Below, piece by piece: positions 32,997 through 43,284 of a DNA stretch of 61,923 nt. A model generated the notes under the pieces. It did no database searches. It was not told the DNA's origin and saw nothing but the letters and a program-made list of their open reading frames with translations. Numbering within the stretch: the first letter of the stretch is position 1; every line of letters starts with the position of its first letter. This DNA is from Verrucomicrobiaceae bacterium (GTDB lineage: Bacteria > Verrucomicrobiota > Verrucomicrobiia > Chthoniobacterales > Chthoniobacteraceae), in contig SXWH01000131.1 in NCBI GenBank assembly GCA_005791535.1, positions 1 through 61,923 on the forward strand, written 5' to 3'. Made by a program: the position numbers and the translations under genes.

Positions 32997-34445
32997 ATGA
33001 TACATCACTCCATTCTCACGGCGTCCATCATGGGCGCGGCCACTCTCATCTGCACCACGTCGCCGGGTTCGGCGGCTGTTGATTTCGTCAAGGACGTGCA
33101 GCCGATTCTCGAGCTCAACTGCGTGCGCTGCCATATTCCCGGCACGACGGCGGTGGAGAAAGCCGAGACGGAATACCTGATGGACAACCGGGAGAATTCG
33201 ATGCGCGACAAGGGCGTCATCCCCGGCGACGGCGCGAAGTCGAAGGTGTACAAGACGACGATTCTGCCAGATGACGACGACAAGCTGATGCCACCTTTCA
33301 AGGAGATCGAAAAGAAGAGCAGCCGCCGCCTCACGAAGGATGAGAGCGAAACGCTGAAGAAGTGGATCGACGAAGGCGCGAAGTGGCCCGACGGCGTTAA
33401 GCTTGTCGCCCGCAAGCAGGAGGGCGGCAAGGAGGACATCTCAGCCGTGGCGGCAGCGGTGCACAAGCGCATCGTGGCAAACACGAAGGAGAAGACGGAG
33501 GCAGACATGCAGCCGTACACCGCGACGATTATCGGCACCGACGTGACGTTTGACATGGTGCCGATCAAGGGCGGGAAATTTAAGATGGGCTCGCCGGAGA
33601 ATGAGGCCGGCCGCAACAAGGACGAAGGCCCGCAGAAGGAAATCACCGTGGAGCCATTCTGGATGGGCAAGCACGAGGTGACGTGGAACGAGTTCCAGCT
33701 CTTCATGTATCCCGAGGAGGAAAAGAAGGCGCGTGCTCCGAAGAATCTGCCTGCCGATTTGAACGCGCTGACGGACTCGGTTTCGCACCCGACGCAGCCG
33801 TATGTGGAGATGAGCTTCGGCATGGGCACCGACGGCTTCCCGGCGATCTCGATGACGCAGCACGCCGCGAACAAGTACTGCCAGTGGCTGAGCGCAAAGA
33901 CGGGGCATTTCTACCGCCTGCCGACCGAGGCGGAGTGGGAATACGCAGCCCGCGCGGGAACCACGACGGCTTATTACTGGGGCGACGATGCTTCGCAAAT
34001 CGGCACCTACGAATGGTGGGGAAAAAATGCGGACTTCAAGTATCAGAAGGTCGGCAAAAAGAAGCCGAACCCGTGGGGACTTTACGACGTCCTCGGCAAC
34101 GTGGCGGAGTGGACGCTCGATCAATACGACGCCGGCTTCTACGCAAAGATGCCGGCAGCGAATCCATGGAACAAAGCGTCGGCGCCTTATCCACACGCGG
34201 TCCGCGGCGGATCGTGGGATGATGAGAATCCAGCCAAGCTCCGCAGCGCAGTGCGCCGTGCGAGCGCGCCGGAGTGGAAACGCCAGGACCCGCAGCTCCC
34301 GAAGAGCATCTGGTATCACACGGACGCGCAGTTCCTCGGAATGCGCATCATCCGCACGCTGAAAACACCAACGGCCGAGGAGATGAAGGCCTACTGGAAC
34401 AGCGGCGTGGAAAAGGATGATCCGCGCCTGAGCAAGGCCGAGTAA
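32997..34445 (+). CDS. exported fusion: planctomycete-type cytochrome c domain + FGE/SUMF1-like domain
   Basis: 482 residues from ATG 32997. A signal peptide (1-26) is followed by a PSCyt-type cytochrome domain with one heme site CVRCH (Cys42, Cys45, His46) and a possible Met ligand in KLMPPF, then from about residue 175 an FGE-sulfatase-like fold: MVPIKGGKFKMGSPENEAG, FYRLPTEAEWEYAARAG, PWGLYDVLGNVAEW, AVRGGSWDDENPAK. The two active-site cysteines of true formylglycine-generating enzymes after RGGS are missing, so it should not make formylglycine. No sulfatase is nearby. Confidence 0.85.
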   Translation: MIHHSILTASIMGAATLICTTSPGSAAVDFVKDVQPILELNCVRCHIPGTTAVEKAETEYLMDNRENSMRDKGVIPGDGAKSKVYKTTILPDDDDKLMPPFKEIEKKSSRRLTKDESETLKKWIDEGAKWPDGVKLVARKQEGGKEDISAVAAAVHKRIVANTKEKTEADMQPYTATIIGTDVTFDMVPIKGGKFKMGSPENEAGRNKDEGPQKEITVEPFWMGKHEVTWNEFQLFMYPEEEKKARAPKNLPADLNALTDSVSHPTQPYVEMSFGMGTDGFPAISMTQHAANKYCQWLSAKTGHFYRLPTEAEWEYAARAGTTTAYYWGDDASQIGTYEWWGKNADFKYQKVGKKKPNPWGLYDVLGNVAEWTLDQYDAGFYAKMPAANPWNKASAPYPHAVRGGSWDDENPAKLRSAVRRASAPEWKRQDPQLPKSIWYHTDAQFLGMRIIRTLKTPTAEEMKAYWNSGVEKDDPRLSKAE

Positions 34446-34470
34446 ATCAGCCGGGCAATCGCTCTACAAA

Positions 34471-34502
34471 AAAGGCTCCGCATCGCTGCGGAGCCTTTTT
34501 TT
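34471..34502. terminator. bidirectional intrinsic terminator
   Basis: A perfect 12-bp stem, AAAGGCTCCGCA at 34471-34482 and TGCGGAGCCTTT at 34487-34498, with a TCGC loop. An A-run lies on the left and a T-run on the right, so it can end both the plus-strand cytochrome/FGE gene and the minus-strand lactonase gene that converge here. Confidence 0.92.
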
Positions 34503-34523
34503 GTGCACTGGTGAAGGCGCGAG

Positions 34524-35621
34524 TTACTTCACGAACTCTACATTCACCGGAGCGCCGACCTTTCCGATGATGCTCTTGAACGTGAGCTTCCCCCTCGCAG
34601 CGTCGATGGCGTGCAACGCGAGATCGTTGCTCGACTGCCCCGCCGCGATGAGCCACTTGCCGTCCGGCGAAATCCCGAAGCCACGCGGCACTTTCACTTT
34701 CGCGTCCGCGATCTCGACTTTCGTGAGCTTTCCGTCCGCGCCAACGGCAAAGACCGCGATGCTGTCGTGGCCGCGATTCGAGACGTAAACGAACTTGCCG
34801 TCGGGCCGGCAGTGAATCTCCGCGGTCGAGCTGTTCTTCGGCGTGGCGTAGTCCTCGGGAAGCGTGCTGAGCGTCTGCACCGGGTCGAGCGTCCCCTTCT
34901 CCGCATCGTGGACAAAGGTCGTGACCGCGCTCGTCATCTCGCTGTTCACGTAAGCGAAGCCGCCCTTCGGATGGAATGCGAGGTGCCGGGGGCCACCGCC
35001 CGCGGGAACGCGACCGCTCTTCGGCGTGTGCGGCGTGAGCGTGCCTTTGTCCGCGTCGAACTTGTAGATGAACACGTCGTCCGTACCGAGGTCGCAGGCA
35101 TACACGAAGGCGCCGTTTTGATAAATCGCATGAGCATGCGGCTTCTCCTGCCGGCTCTTGTCCGGACCGCTTCCCACATGCTGAATGATGGCTGTCGCCT
35201 CGCCGAGCGAGCCGTCCTCTTTAATCGGGAGCGATGCAATCGTGCCGCTGCCATAGCTCGCAGCGAGGGCGTTTTTTCCGGTGGAGTCGACCCACACATG
35301 GCAGTTACCGGAATGCTTGGTGGACCCGGTATTCAGCTTCCTGAGCGTGCCGTCCTTTTCGATCGCGAACGCGCCGACTGCTCCGCCGTTGTCTTCCACT
35401 ACGGCGTACAGGAATTTCCGGTTTGGATGAATCGCGACAAACGAAGGATTCTCCGCTTTGCCAGCCAGACCGAGCAACTTCGCCTCGCCAGTCTCGGTAT
35501 TTAGTGTGCCGTGGTAGATGCCCTCACTCGCGCCCCCCTTGGTGTAGGTTCCGACGTAAAAGGACAGGTCTGCAGCGATGAGTGGTGTGGACATAAGCAT
35601 GGAAAGGATGACGTTCTTCAT
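34524..35621 (-). CDS. exported lactonase-family beta-propeller protein
   Basis: 365 residues from ATG 35621. A signal peptide ends near residue 17 (STPLIAA-DLS). The rest is a seven-bladed propeller of the 6-phosphogluconolactonase/YbhE-like family: FYVGTYTKGGASEGIYHG, NPSFVAIHPNRKFLYAV, GPRHLAFHPKGGFAYV, FVYVSNRGHDSIAVF. Export argues against the cytosolic pentose-phosphate role; substrate unknown. Confidence 0.85.
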   Translation of the reverse strand: MKNVILSMLMSTPLIAADLSFYVGTYTKGGASEGIYHGTLNTETGEAKLLGLAGKAENPSFVAIHPNRKFLYAVVEDNGGAVGAFAIEKDGTLRKLNTGSTKHSGNCHVWVDSTGKNALAASYGSGTIASLPIKEDGSLGEATAIIQHVGSGPDKSRQEKPHAHAIYQNGAFVYACDLGTDDVFIYKFDADKGTLTPHTPKSGRVPAGGGPRHLAFHPKGGFAYVNSEMTSAVTTFVHDAEKGTLDPVQTLSTLPEDYATPKNSSTAEIHCRPDGKFVYVSNRGHDSIAVFAVGADGKLTKVEIADAKVKVPRGFGISPDGKWLIAAGQSSNDLALHAIDAARGKLTFKSIIGKVGAPVNVEFVK

Positions 35622-35761
35622 GGTGGAGCACGCTGCGTATTCCAACGCCGGGAAAATGCAAACACGGACGCGGACGGATAATTACTTTGTTACATTTTGA
35701 ATACACTCGCCGCTTTCCGGACCGCAAATTGGCTGTATGTTCCCGCGACTCACCCGTCCAC

Positions 35762-38700
35762 ATGCTACTCCGTTACCTCTCATTTCTAGCCGCCTGCTCG
35801 GTCGTCCACAGCCAGGTCGTCATCAATGAATTCGCGGCCGCGTCAAGCGATCGTCTCCTGACATGGACCGCGAATGGCACGCCGCGAATGGGCACGGGAA
35901 TCCCATGGTACGATTTGCAGTACTCCGATTCGTTCTGGCAGACGGGCGCATTGCCCGCGGGATACGGTTCGACCGTCTCAACGAATCTCCAGACGGCGAT
36001 GGTGAACAAGACGCAGACGTGCTACTTCCGGAAGACATTCACGGTCTCGCAGGCGCAGTCGGAGATGACGCAACCGCTTACGCTTCAGGTCGATTGCAAC
36101 GACGGATTCATCGCGTTCATCAACGGCGTGGAAGTCGCACGCGCAAACGCGGGTGCGCCCCAGCACTTCATGTATGCCGGGCAACCCGCGTACAACAACG
36201 TGACGGGCGCTGGCGTCGTGGAATTCACACTTCCCACCACGAACACACTGCTCGTTCCCGGAACAAACATCCTGTCGATTCAGGCGATGAACGCGCTGGT
36301 GAATCCCGCCGGAAACAACTTTGCGCCTTCGGCAAACTTCCGCCTAAACGCCGGGCTGAAGATTATTACTTCTTCGACGCCGGTCGAATTGACGAAGGCA
36401 TTCTACGACCACAATTCAGCAACAGGCGCCACCCGGACACGGCAGCGCACCGGGACAACGGATACAAATTCGAGCAGCGGCACGCCGGTCGCCGGCGGCT
36501 GGCTCGCATCGGCTACGGACCCGACCACCACCGGAACATGGACAAGCCTCAACATGGTCACCGGCGAAATCCCGGGCGCAGGCTTGGGCGGCTCGGGCGG
36601 CCTGCGCTATACGATATCGCAAACTGGGACAAACGGCACGGCCGCGTGGCTGCGTGCGCCTTCGGTAAATATGGTGAACGCTTGGGCGGTGAATTCGCTG
36701 AGCCTCGCTTCACTTGGACAAACCACGGTGAGTTTCCGCTACCGCACGACGGGAGATTTGCAATTCGGCCTGCGCATGGATCCCGCGATCGGACAGGAAG
36801 CAAACAGCGCGGACGGATTTCCCGTCATCGGCCTTCCGATTGGCGGTGCGGCGGATTACAACTGGGCAACCGCCGCGGGCGGCTATAGCGGAAAGTCCAT
36901 CTCCGCGGCCGGCGTACAAAGCTCGGTGCTGGGTGGGAGTATCAACATCGGCAACTACGAGGTGATGGTTAACAGCGGCGCAACCAATGGACTCATCACG
37001 ATGCTTGAGGACAATACTGCAGCCGCCGGCCCGGGCGGCAGCACCGGAATCATGACCGGGCGCTTCGAGACCTGGCCCACCGGCGTGACATCGATGAGTC
37101 TATCGGTAAGAAACATCGCGCAGACGGATTGGACAGCGGGCTCGATTTCCGCGGCTCAGTTTCAAAATGCGCGCCTCGCTTTCCGCTGGAAGATTCCGGT
37201 AGGCCGGCAACTCCATTTCGCACTCGAACCCAACACTGCCACGACCGCAACAGGCGCGGCGGACCGCGCTAACATTGGCGTGCTGAATGGTACAGGAAAC
37301 TGGGAGGCATTCACGGCAAGCCTTTCGGACCTAAACAACTCCGCCGCACTCCGGACGAAGCTGAATACGACGTTCAGCACAACGATGAAGCTGTCGTTGA
37401 TCTACACCGGCACGCCATTTGTCACCGGCGAGAAAGTGTATCTCGATGACGTCAGCCTTTACACGGAGATCGCCGGGCAAACGCTGGACGAAAACCTTCC
37501 AAACACCTTCTCGCTCGCATCCGGAGGAACCCTGACTCGCACCATTTCAGGTGCCGGCGCGGGAAGCAACGCGACCAGCGGAACGCTGCAGAACGTGCTC
37601 ACCGCTTTCAACGATCCCGGCGTCACGGGCATGGCATTCCGGATGGTCGAAGACTCAGCCGCAGGTTCCGACGGTACTCCCGGTTACCTCCGCTGCGAAG
37701 TGACCGACGCACCTGATATCGGCGCGCCGTGGGGCTTCAGTCTCACGGGTCCGACAATTCGCAACTGGACCAAGGGCGCCATCACCGTGGCGCAACTCAG
37801 CGAGGTCTCGCTCATGATGAGCACGAAGATTCCGAACGGCGTGACCGTCCAGCTCTACGGCGAGCGCATCGGCGGCTCGGTGAGCAATCGCGTGAACCTT
37901 GGAACACTGACTGGCAATGGCACATGGCAGAGCGTGACCAAGGAATTTGCCGGAGCCACGAACGTGGAAGCATTCCGGACGGATATGAACGCTGCGAACA
38001 GCACGCAGTTTCAACTGACCTTTGTGTTTCCATCCAATCCCTCAGTCGGCGAGCAAATGGCCATCGACGATATTCGCATCCTACCGTGGCGACTCTACAC
38101 GACGCCGCTTTCGGGCGGCACGGCGGCTAACCAGCAACGCTTCGTCGATTATCTCAATTCAAATTCGCTCATTTCATTCATCCCGACGTTCATCAAAAAC
38201 ACCGTTGCTCCCGCGACAGGCGGCACGTTGTCGATCGACAACTTCCAGGTCACCTACTTCGGCCCGGACCCGAATGCGTTGCAGCAGATCGTAGGGCTCG
38301 GTGAATCCGGCTGGAAATACTTTGTCGGTCTCGCGGAGCCGAGCGGCGGCTTGTTCGATCCGATCCTGCTAGCCGGCTTCCCGACACCACCCGGACAGGA
38401 GGACGAGTACGACAGCCCGCAAAATTTCCGCGACTGGGTCGAGCTCTACAATACCGGCGCCAGTCCGGTGAACATCGGCGGTTGGGGCCTCAGCGACGAG
38501 AAAGACACACCGATGAAATGGACGTTCCCGGCGAACACGACAATTCCGGCCGGCGGCTATCTGGTGGTCATGTGCGACGGTCGCGAGGAGGCGAACGGGT
38601 CATCCACATATCTGCACGCGGGCTTTTCGCTTTCCGCGAATGGCGAGGCGATCCGGCTCTATGATGCGGGCGGTGTTCTACAATCCGCTGTCACGAATGT

Positions 38701-41602
38701 TCCGACGCAGGATTCTTTTCACACCTGGGGACGGAATCCAAACGGCGATGGCTCCTACGGGTTCCTCGATACCGCGACGCCCGGAATCGCGAATATTGGC
38801 TCGTTCTACTCGGCACGGGTGAAGACTCCCGACTACTTCGCAGCCGACGGGATTACCCCGTTGCCGGGCGGATTTTACTCCGCCGCGCAAACACTGATTC
38901 TCCGCTCCGAGACATTCGATGCCACGATTCGCTATACACTCGATGGCACCGAACCAACGGAGGCGAACGGTACTGTGTATACCGGCCCTATTTCCGTTAC
39001 CGCGCCTGGCGATGGGAAATCCGCACGGAGCTTCCGTGCGAGAGCGTTCAAGGCCGGCCTCGTATCGTCGGACACGAAGGTTCACAGCTATCTCATCAGC
39101 GTGAATGCGAACCTCTCCGGCGTTCCCGCGTTACTGTTCACGGCCGATGCTGGACGAAACTTCTACGCGCCGCACGGCATCATGGCGATAAATGGCGGAA
39201 CCTATCCGGGTTCGTGGGCGCCAAACGGTCCGCAGAGTTACAACATCCCAATCAATCGCGGCGACGCTTACGAGCGGGTGACTTCCGCAGAGTTATATTA
39301 CCCCGATGGTCGCGACGGATGGAGGGACGACGTCGGCATCCGCGTTTCCTCCAGCCCCTACTCGCGCCCACTGCTCCGTCTTACCAATCGCGAAGCCTCT
39401 CCGTGGGTCAGCGATCACACGCAGAAGCCATCCTTCAACCTCAAGTGGCGCGACGATTACGGCTCCGCAGAAGTCACAGACCCGAGTCTCATTCCAGCCA
39501 ACGACACGAATACCTACAACGAACTCCGCATTCGCGCTGGAAAGAACGACATCCTCGATCCGTTCATCATCGACGAGGTGAGCCGCCGACTCTACCGCGA
39601 CATGGGCTGGTTCTCGCCCATCGGAACTATCGGGACCGTCTATTTCAACGGCTCATTCAAAGGGATGTACAACCCCACCGAGCGCGTCCGCTCGAAGATG
39701 TTCAAGCAACATTACCGGACCGACAATGACTTCGACGTGCGCTACATTGGCGAGCAGGTGGACGGCGACACCGTGTTCTGGAATGCGATGGTCGCGGCCC
39801 TGAATACACACAATACCAGCCCCACTGCGGCCAACTACGCAACAGCCCTCAATTACATCGATCCCGTAAACGTCGCCGACTACTTCCTCACAAACATTTA
39901 CATCAACACCGAGGATTGGCCCGGCAACAACTGGGCTGCCCAGCGTGAGCGCAGTCCATCCGGCCGGTATCGCTTGGTGATGTGGGACGCGGAAGGCGCG
40001 TTCGGGCGTTTTGGACAGGCGGTGAATTACAACACCATCGACAACAAATGCCTCGCAAACACAGAATGTTCGAATTGCTTCCGGCTGCTCTTTCCAAATC
40101 CGGAGTTCAAGCTCCTCGTCGCGGATCGGATCAACAAACACTTCTTCAACAACGGACTGCTGGACGACCGCGATACCGTAAACAGCCCGATTGCAAAGCA
40201 CATCAACTTCTTCAAAGCGAAGGTGGATCCGCTCATTCGCTTCGTCACCAACAATCCAAATGAGAGCGCCGACCTTGGCTGGTACACCAGCCATCAGAAT
40301 CCCACCACCGGACGCCGCGCTTATCTTTTCGGGACAGCCGCGGGAAGTTTCTCGAATAAAGGCCTGTGGCCCGCCACGCAACCCGCGACCTTCAGCCAGC
40401 ACGGCGGAATCGTCTCCGCGAACTACCCTCTGACCATCACGTCGCCAAGCGGCGGAACCGTTTATTTTACGCTCGATGGAAGTGACCCCCGCCTCACCGG
40501 CGGCGCGGTCTCACCGACGGCACAGATTTACACGAGCGCGATCAATTTGAACTCGCTGACGACCGTGAAAGTCCGCGTGCGCAGCGCGGGTGGAGAGTGG
40601 AGCGCACTCACCGAAGCGTATTTCCAACCCGGCGCTGTGCTCCCATCACCTTCGTCACTTGTCATTTCGGAAATCAACTATCACCCGCCGGCACCGACGG
40701 CCACGGAAACGGCCCTCGGGTTTACCGATGCAGACGACTTCGAATTCATCCGCCTGACAAACGTCAGCGGAAACCCGATTGACCTTCGCACAACCGAGTT
40801 CACCGGCGGCATCACGTTTATCTTCGGCACGGGCGACATTCTCGCGCTTCCCGCCGGCGGCCAGCTTCTGCTCGTAAAACGGAAGGCGGCGTTTGAGGCG
40901 AGATACGGGACTACGTTCAGCTCGCTCATCGCGGGCGAGTATGGCGGCGGGCTTAGCAATAGCGGCGAGTCGTTGAGACTCGATATTGTCGCTCCATCCG
41001 TCGTCAACATCGCTTTCTTCTCCTACAAGGACGACGGCGATCCGAGCTGGCCGGCAACTCCAGACGGCTACGGGCCCTCGCTCGTGCTCTTGAATCCGGA
41101 GTTCGCGCCAAATCCGGCCCTCGGGATGAACTGGGCCGCGAGCGCACAGCCTGGAGGACTGCCGGGCGGCGTAGTCCGGCTTTTGAACTACACGTCCTGG
41201 AAGAACCTCTCTTTTGATCCCGCCGACGCAGCGGACAACTCAATTTCGGGTCTCACGGCGGATCCGGATCTCGACGGCATCCCCAATCTCATCGAATACG
41301 GGCTCGGTGGAAATCCGCTCTTTAACGACCGTGCGTTACTGCTGCTTCAGCCAACCATTTCAAACAGCGGCGGCACAGACTACCTCACCTACCAATACCG
41401 AACGAATGCCGGCGCGAGCGATGCCACGATCACACCGCAGGTCTCGAGCAACCTCACCAATTGGTTCAGCGGCGCGGGAAATGTAATCACGCTCGGCGGA
41501 CCCTCACTCAGGAACGATGGCATCAACATCTTCCTCGTTCGAGACACCGTGCCGGCCGCAAATGGAAACCGCTACATCCGGCTCCAGGTCGTGGCGCCGT
41601 AA
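35762..41602 (+). CDS. giant secreted CotH-kinase / lamin-tail-domain protein
   Basis: 1946 residues from ATG 35762, with a signal peptide (LLRYLSFLAACSVVHS). N-terminal half (about 30-850) consists of jelly-roll-like modules, two of them clearly similar (near residues 500-570 and 710-780: GNWEAFTASLSDL versus GTWQSVTKEFAG, each ending in DDVSLY or DDIRIL). Then a lamin-tail domain (~860-1020), a chitobiase C-terminal-like domain (~1036-1110), a CotH-like region (~1150-1510; YRLVMWDAEGAFG), a second chitobiase-like domain (~1550-1625) and a second lamin-tail domain (~1630-1775). Probably surface exposed; function unknown. Confidence 0.85.
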   Translation: MLLRYLSFLAACSVVHSQVVINEFAAASSDRLLTWTANGTPRMGTGIPWYDLQYSDSFWQTGALPAGYGSTVSTNLQTAMVNKTQTCYFRKTFTVSQAQSEMTQPLTLQVDCNDGFIAFINGVEVARANAGAPQHFMYAGQPAYNNVTGAGVVEFTLPTTNTLLVPGTNILSIQAMNALVNPAGNNFAPSANFRLNAGLKIITSSTPVELTKAFYDHNSATGATRTRQRTGTTDTNSSSGTPVAGGWLASATDPTTTGTWTSLNMVTGEIPGAGLGGSGGLRYTISQTGTNGTAAWLRAPSVNMVNAWAVNSLSLASLGQTTVSFRYRTTGDLQFGLRMDPAIGQEANSADGFPVIGLPIGGAADYNWATAAGGYSGKSISAAGVQSSVLGGSINIGNYEVMVNSGATNGLITMLEDNTAAAGPGGSTGIMTGRFETWPTGVTSMSLSVRNIAQTDWTAGSISAAQFQNARLAFRWKIPVGRQLHFALEPNTATTATGAADRANIGVLNGTGNWEAFTASLSDLNNSAALRTKLNTTFSTTMKLSLIYTGTPFVTGEKVYLDDVSLYTEIAGQTLDENLPNTFSLASGGTLTRTISGAGAGSNATSGTLQNVLTAFNDPGVTGMAFRMVEDSAAGSDGTPGYLRCEVTDAPDIGAPWGFSLTGPTIRNWTKGAITVAQLSEVSLMMSTKIPNGVTVQLYGERIGGSVSNRVNLGTLTGNGTWQSVTKEFAGATNVEAFRTDMNAANSTQFQLTFVFPSNPSVGEQMAIDDIRILPWRLYTTPLSGGTAANQQRFVDYLNSNSLISFIPTFIKNTVAPATGGTLSIDNFQVTYFGPDPNALQQIVGLGESGWKYFVGLAEPSGGLFDPILLAGFPTPPGQEDEYDSPQNFRDWVELYNTGASPVNIGGWGLSDEKDTPMKWTFPANTTIPAGGYLVVMCDGREEANGSSTYLHAGFSLSANGEAIRLYDAGGVLQSAVTNVPTQDSFHTWGRNPNGDGSYGFLDTATPGIANIGSFYSARVKTPDYFAADGITPLPGGFYSAAQTLILRSETFDATIRYTLDGTEPTEANGTVYTGPISVTAPGDGKSARSFRARAFKAGLVSSDTKVHSYLISVNANLSGVPALLFTADAGRNFYAPHGIMAINGGTYPGSWAPNGPQSYNIPINRGDAYERVTSAELYYPDGRDGWRDDVGIRVSSSPYSRPLLRLTNREASPWVSDHTQKPSFNLKWRDDYGSAEVTDPSLIPANDTNTYNELRIRAGKNDILDPFIIDEVSRRLYRDMGWFSPIGTIGTVYFNGSFKGMYNPTERVRSKMFKQHYRTDNDFDVRYIGEQVDGDTVFWNAMVAALNTHNTSPTAANYATALNYIDPVNVADYFLTNIYINTEDWPGNNWAAQRERSPSGRYRLVMWDAEGAFGRFGQAVNYNTIDNKCLANTECSNCFRLLFPNPEFKLLVADRINKHFFNNGLLDDRDTVNSPIAKHINFFKAKVDPLIRFVTNNPNESADLGWYTSHQNPTTGRRAYLFGTAAGSFSNKGLWPATQPATFSQHGGIVSANYPLTITSPSGGTVYFTLDGSDPRLTGGAVSPTAQIYTSAINLNSLTTVKVRVRSAGGEWSALTEAYFQPGAVLPSPSSLVISEINYHPPAPTATETALGFTDADDFEFIRLTNVSGNPIDLRTTEFTGGITFIFGTGDILALPAGGQLLLVKRKAAFEARYGTTFSSLIAGEYGGGLSNSGESLRLDIVAPSVVNIAFFSYKDDGDPSWPATPDGYGPSLVLLNPEFAPNPALGMNWAASAQPGGLPGGVVRLLNYTSWKNLSFDPADAADNSISGLTADPDLDGIPNLIEYGLGGNPLFNDRALLLLQPTISNSGGTDYLTYQYRTNAGASDATITPQVSSNLTNWFSGAGNVITLGGPSLRNDGINIFLVRDTVPAANGNRYIRLQVVAP

Positions 41603-41670
41603 GACAAGGTCGGACGTAGAAAAATATTTCAAATATCGCCACGCGCCGGAGACTCCCATCTCCTGCACAC

Positions 41671-43146
41671 ATGAATCTTTCGAATGAAGCGCGGCTCGAA
41701 CACTTCCGGCAGATCACACGCCGGCATTTCCTCGGCAATTGCACGACCGGGCTCGGTGCCGCGTGGCTTGCCGCGCAAGGACTCGCATTCGGCTCCGCAC
41801 CTTCAGTCCAGCGTGACATGGCACGCCCGCTGGCACCGCTTCAGCCGCATTTTCCCGCGAAGGCAAAGCGCGTCATTTTTCTCCACATGGCTGGAGCGCC
41901 GAGTCATCTGGAGCTTTTCGATTACAAGCCGGAGCTCGCAAAATTCGATGGCCAGACGTGCCCGGAGAAATACCTCGAAGGCAAGCGATTCGCCTTCATT
42001 CAAGGCATTCCAAAGCTTCTGGGTCCACGGTTTCCGTTCAAGCAACACGGAGCGACCGGCGCATGGTTGAGCGATCGTCTCCCGCATTTTTCAACAGTCG
42101 TGGACAACGTGTGCTTCATAAAGAGCCTGCATACCGATCAGTTCAACCACGCTCCCGCGCAACTCGCGATGCACACCGGTTATTCCACGCTCGGCTATCC
42201 GTCGATGGGCTCATGGGTCACTTACGGACTCGGCTCCACGAACGAGAATTTGCCCGGGTTCATCGTGCTCCTCAGCGGCGGAAAAACGCCCGATGCCGGC
42301 AAGTCCGCGTGGGGCTCGGGCTTTCTGCCGAGCGTTTATCAGGGCGTGCAATGCCGCAGCAAAGGCGAGCCTGTGCTTTATCTCGGAAATCCGGAGGGCG
42401 TGAACCGCGATCTTCGGCGCATGTCGCTCGACGCGCTGAATGACATGAATCGCCGTGCACACGCGGACGCGGGCGACCCGGAAACACTCACGCGCATCGT
42501 GCAGTACGAAACGGCATTCAACATGCAGGTCAGCGCAAGCGAGGCTTTCGACATCAGCAAGGAATCCGAGGAAACGCGAACGGCTTACGGCGTGAAACCC
42601 GGGCAGGAATCATTCGCCAACAACTGCCTGCTCGCGCGCCGTCTTGCCGAGCGCGGCGTACGATACATCCAGCTTTTCCATTGGGGATGGGACTCTCATG
42701 GCGCCAACGAAAAGGAGGCTCTCGAAACGGGATTCATCGGCCAGTGCAAGGATGTGGATCAACCGATGACAGCCTTGATCAACGACCTCAAACAGCGAGG
42801 TATGCTTGAGGATACGCTCATTGTTTGGGGTGGCGAATTTGGCCGCACGCCAATGCGCGAGAATCGGGGCGGCGTCGAAATGCGCTGGGCCGGCCGCGAC
42901 CACAATCCCGGCGCATTTACAATGTGGATGGCAGGCGGTGGCGTTAAGCCCGGAACCTACGGCGAAAGCGATGATCTCGGCTACGAGGCCGTAGTCGACC
43001 GGGTCAGTGTCCACGACCTGAAGGCTACGATGCTCCATCTGCTCGGCTTTGACCACAAGCGCCTCACCTACCCAAACCAGGGACTCGACCAGCGTGTGAC
43101 CAACGTCACCAAGCCCTCCAAGGTCGTAAAAGGTCTTATCGCCTGA
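41671..43146 (+). CDS. DUF1501 protein, exported, sulfatase-like fold
   Basis: 491 residues. A Tat-like N-terminus (TRRHFLGN, residues 16-23, followed by a hydrophobic stretch) suggests folded export. DUF1501 features: KRVIFLHMAGAPSHLELFDYKP, GWDSHGANE, DTLIVWGGEFGRTPM, GRDHNPGAFTMWMAGGGVKPG. The family has an alkaline-phosphatase/sulfatase-like fold and is expanded in Planctomycetes and Verrucomicrobia, usually next to PSD1 cytochrome proteins; here the neighbours are the CotH protein and a DUF1080 protein. Starts 68 bp after the CotH gene. Confidence 0.9.
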   Translation: MNLSNEARLEHFRQITRRHFLGNCTTGLGAAWLAAQGLAFGSAPSVQRDMARPLAPLQPHFPAKAKRVIFLHMAGAPSHLELFDYKPELAKFDGQTCPEKYLEGKRFAFIQGIPKLLGPRFPFKQHGATGAWLSDRLPHFSTVVDNVCFIKSLHTDQFNHAPAQLAMHTGYSTLGYPSMGSWVTYGLGSTNENLPGFIVLLSGGKTPDAGKSAWGSGFLPSVYQGVQCRSKGEPVLYLGNPEGVNRDLRRMSLDALNDMNRRAHADAGDPETLTRIVQYETAFNMQVSASEAFDISKESEETRTAYGVKPGQESFANNCLLARRLAERGVRYIQLFHWGWDSHGANEKEALETGFIGQCKDVDQPMTALINDLKQRGMLEDTLIVWGGEFGRTPMRENRGGVEMRWAGRDHNPGAFTMWMAGGGVKPGTYGESDDLGYEAVVDRVSVHDLKATMLHLLGFDHKRLTYPNQGLDQRVTNVTKPSKVVKGLIA

Positions 43147-43284
43147 TTCGGAGCCGCGGGAGCACGCTCGAAAAAAGCCTGCTTCCGGCACTGGACTAGC
43201 TTGCGCTTCGAAGGCATGTTTCGCGGCCTTTCCGTCCATCCGTCTAATTTTAAACAATCCCGCACGTATTACGTCAGACACTTC

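Noticed and set aside
32997..34445. Classification as a true formylglycine-generating enzyme
   Set aside because: The catalytic cysteines after the RGGS segment are absent and no sulfatase is nearby.
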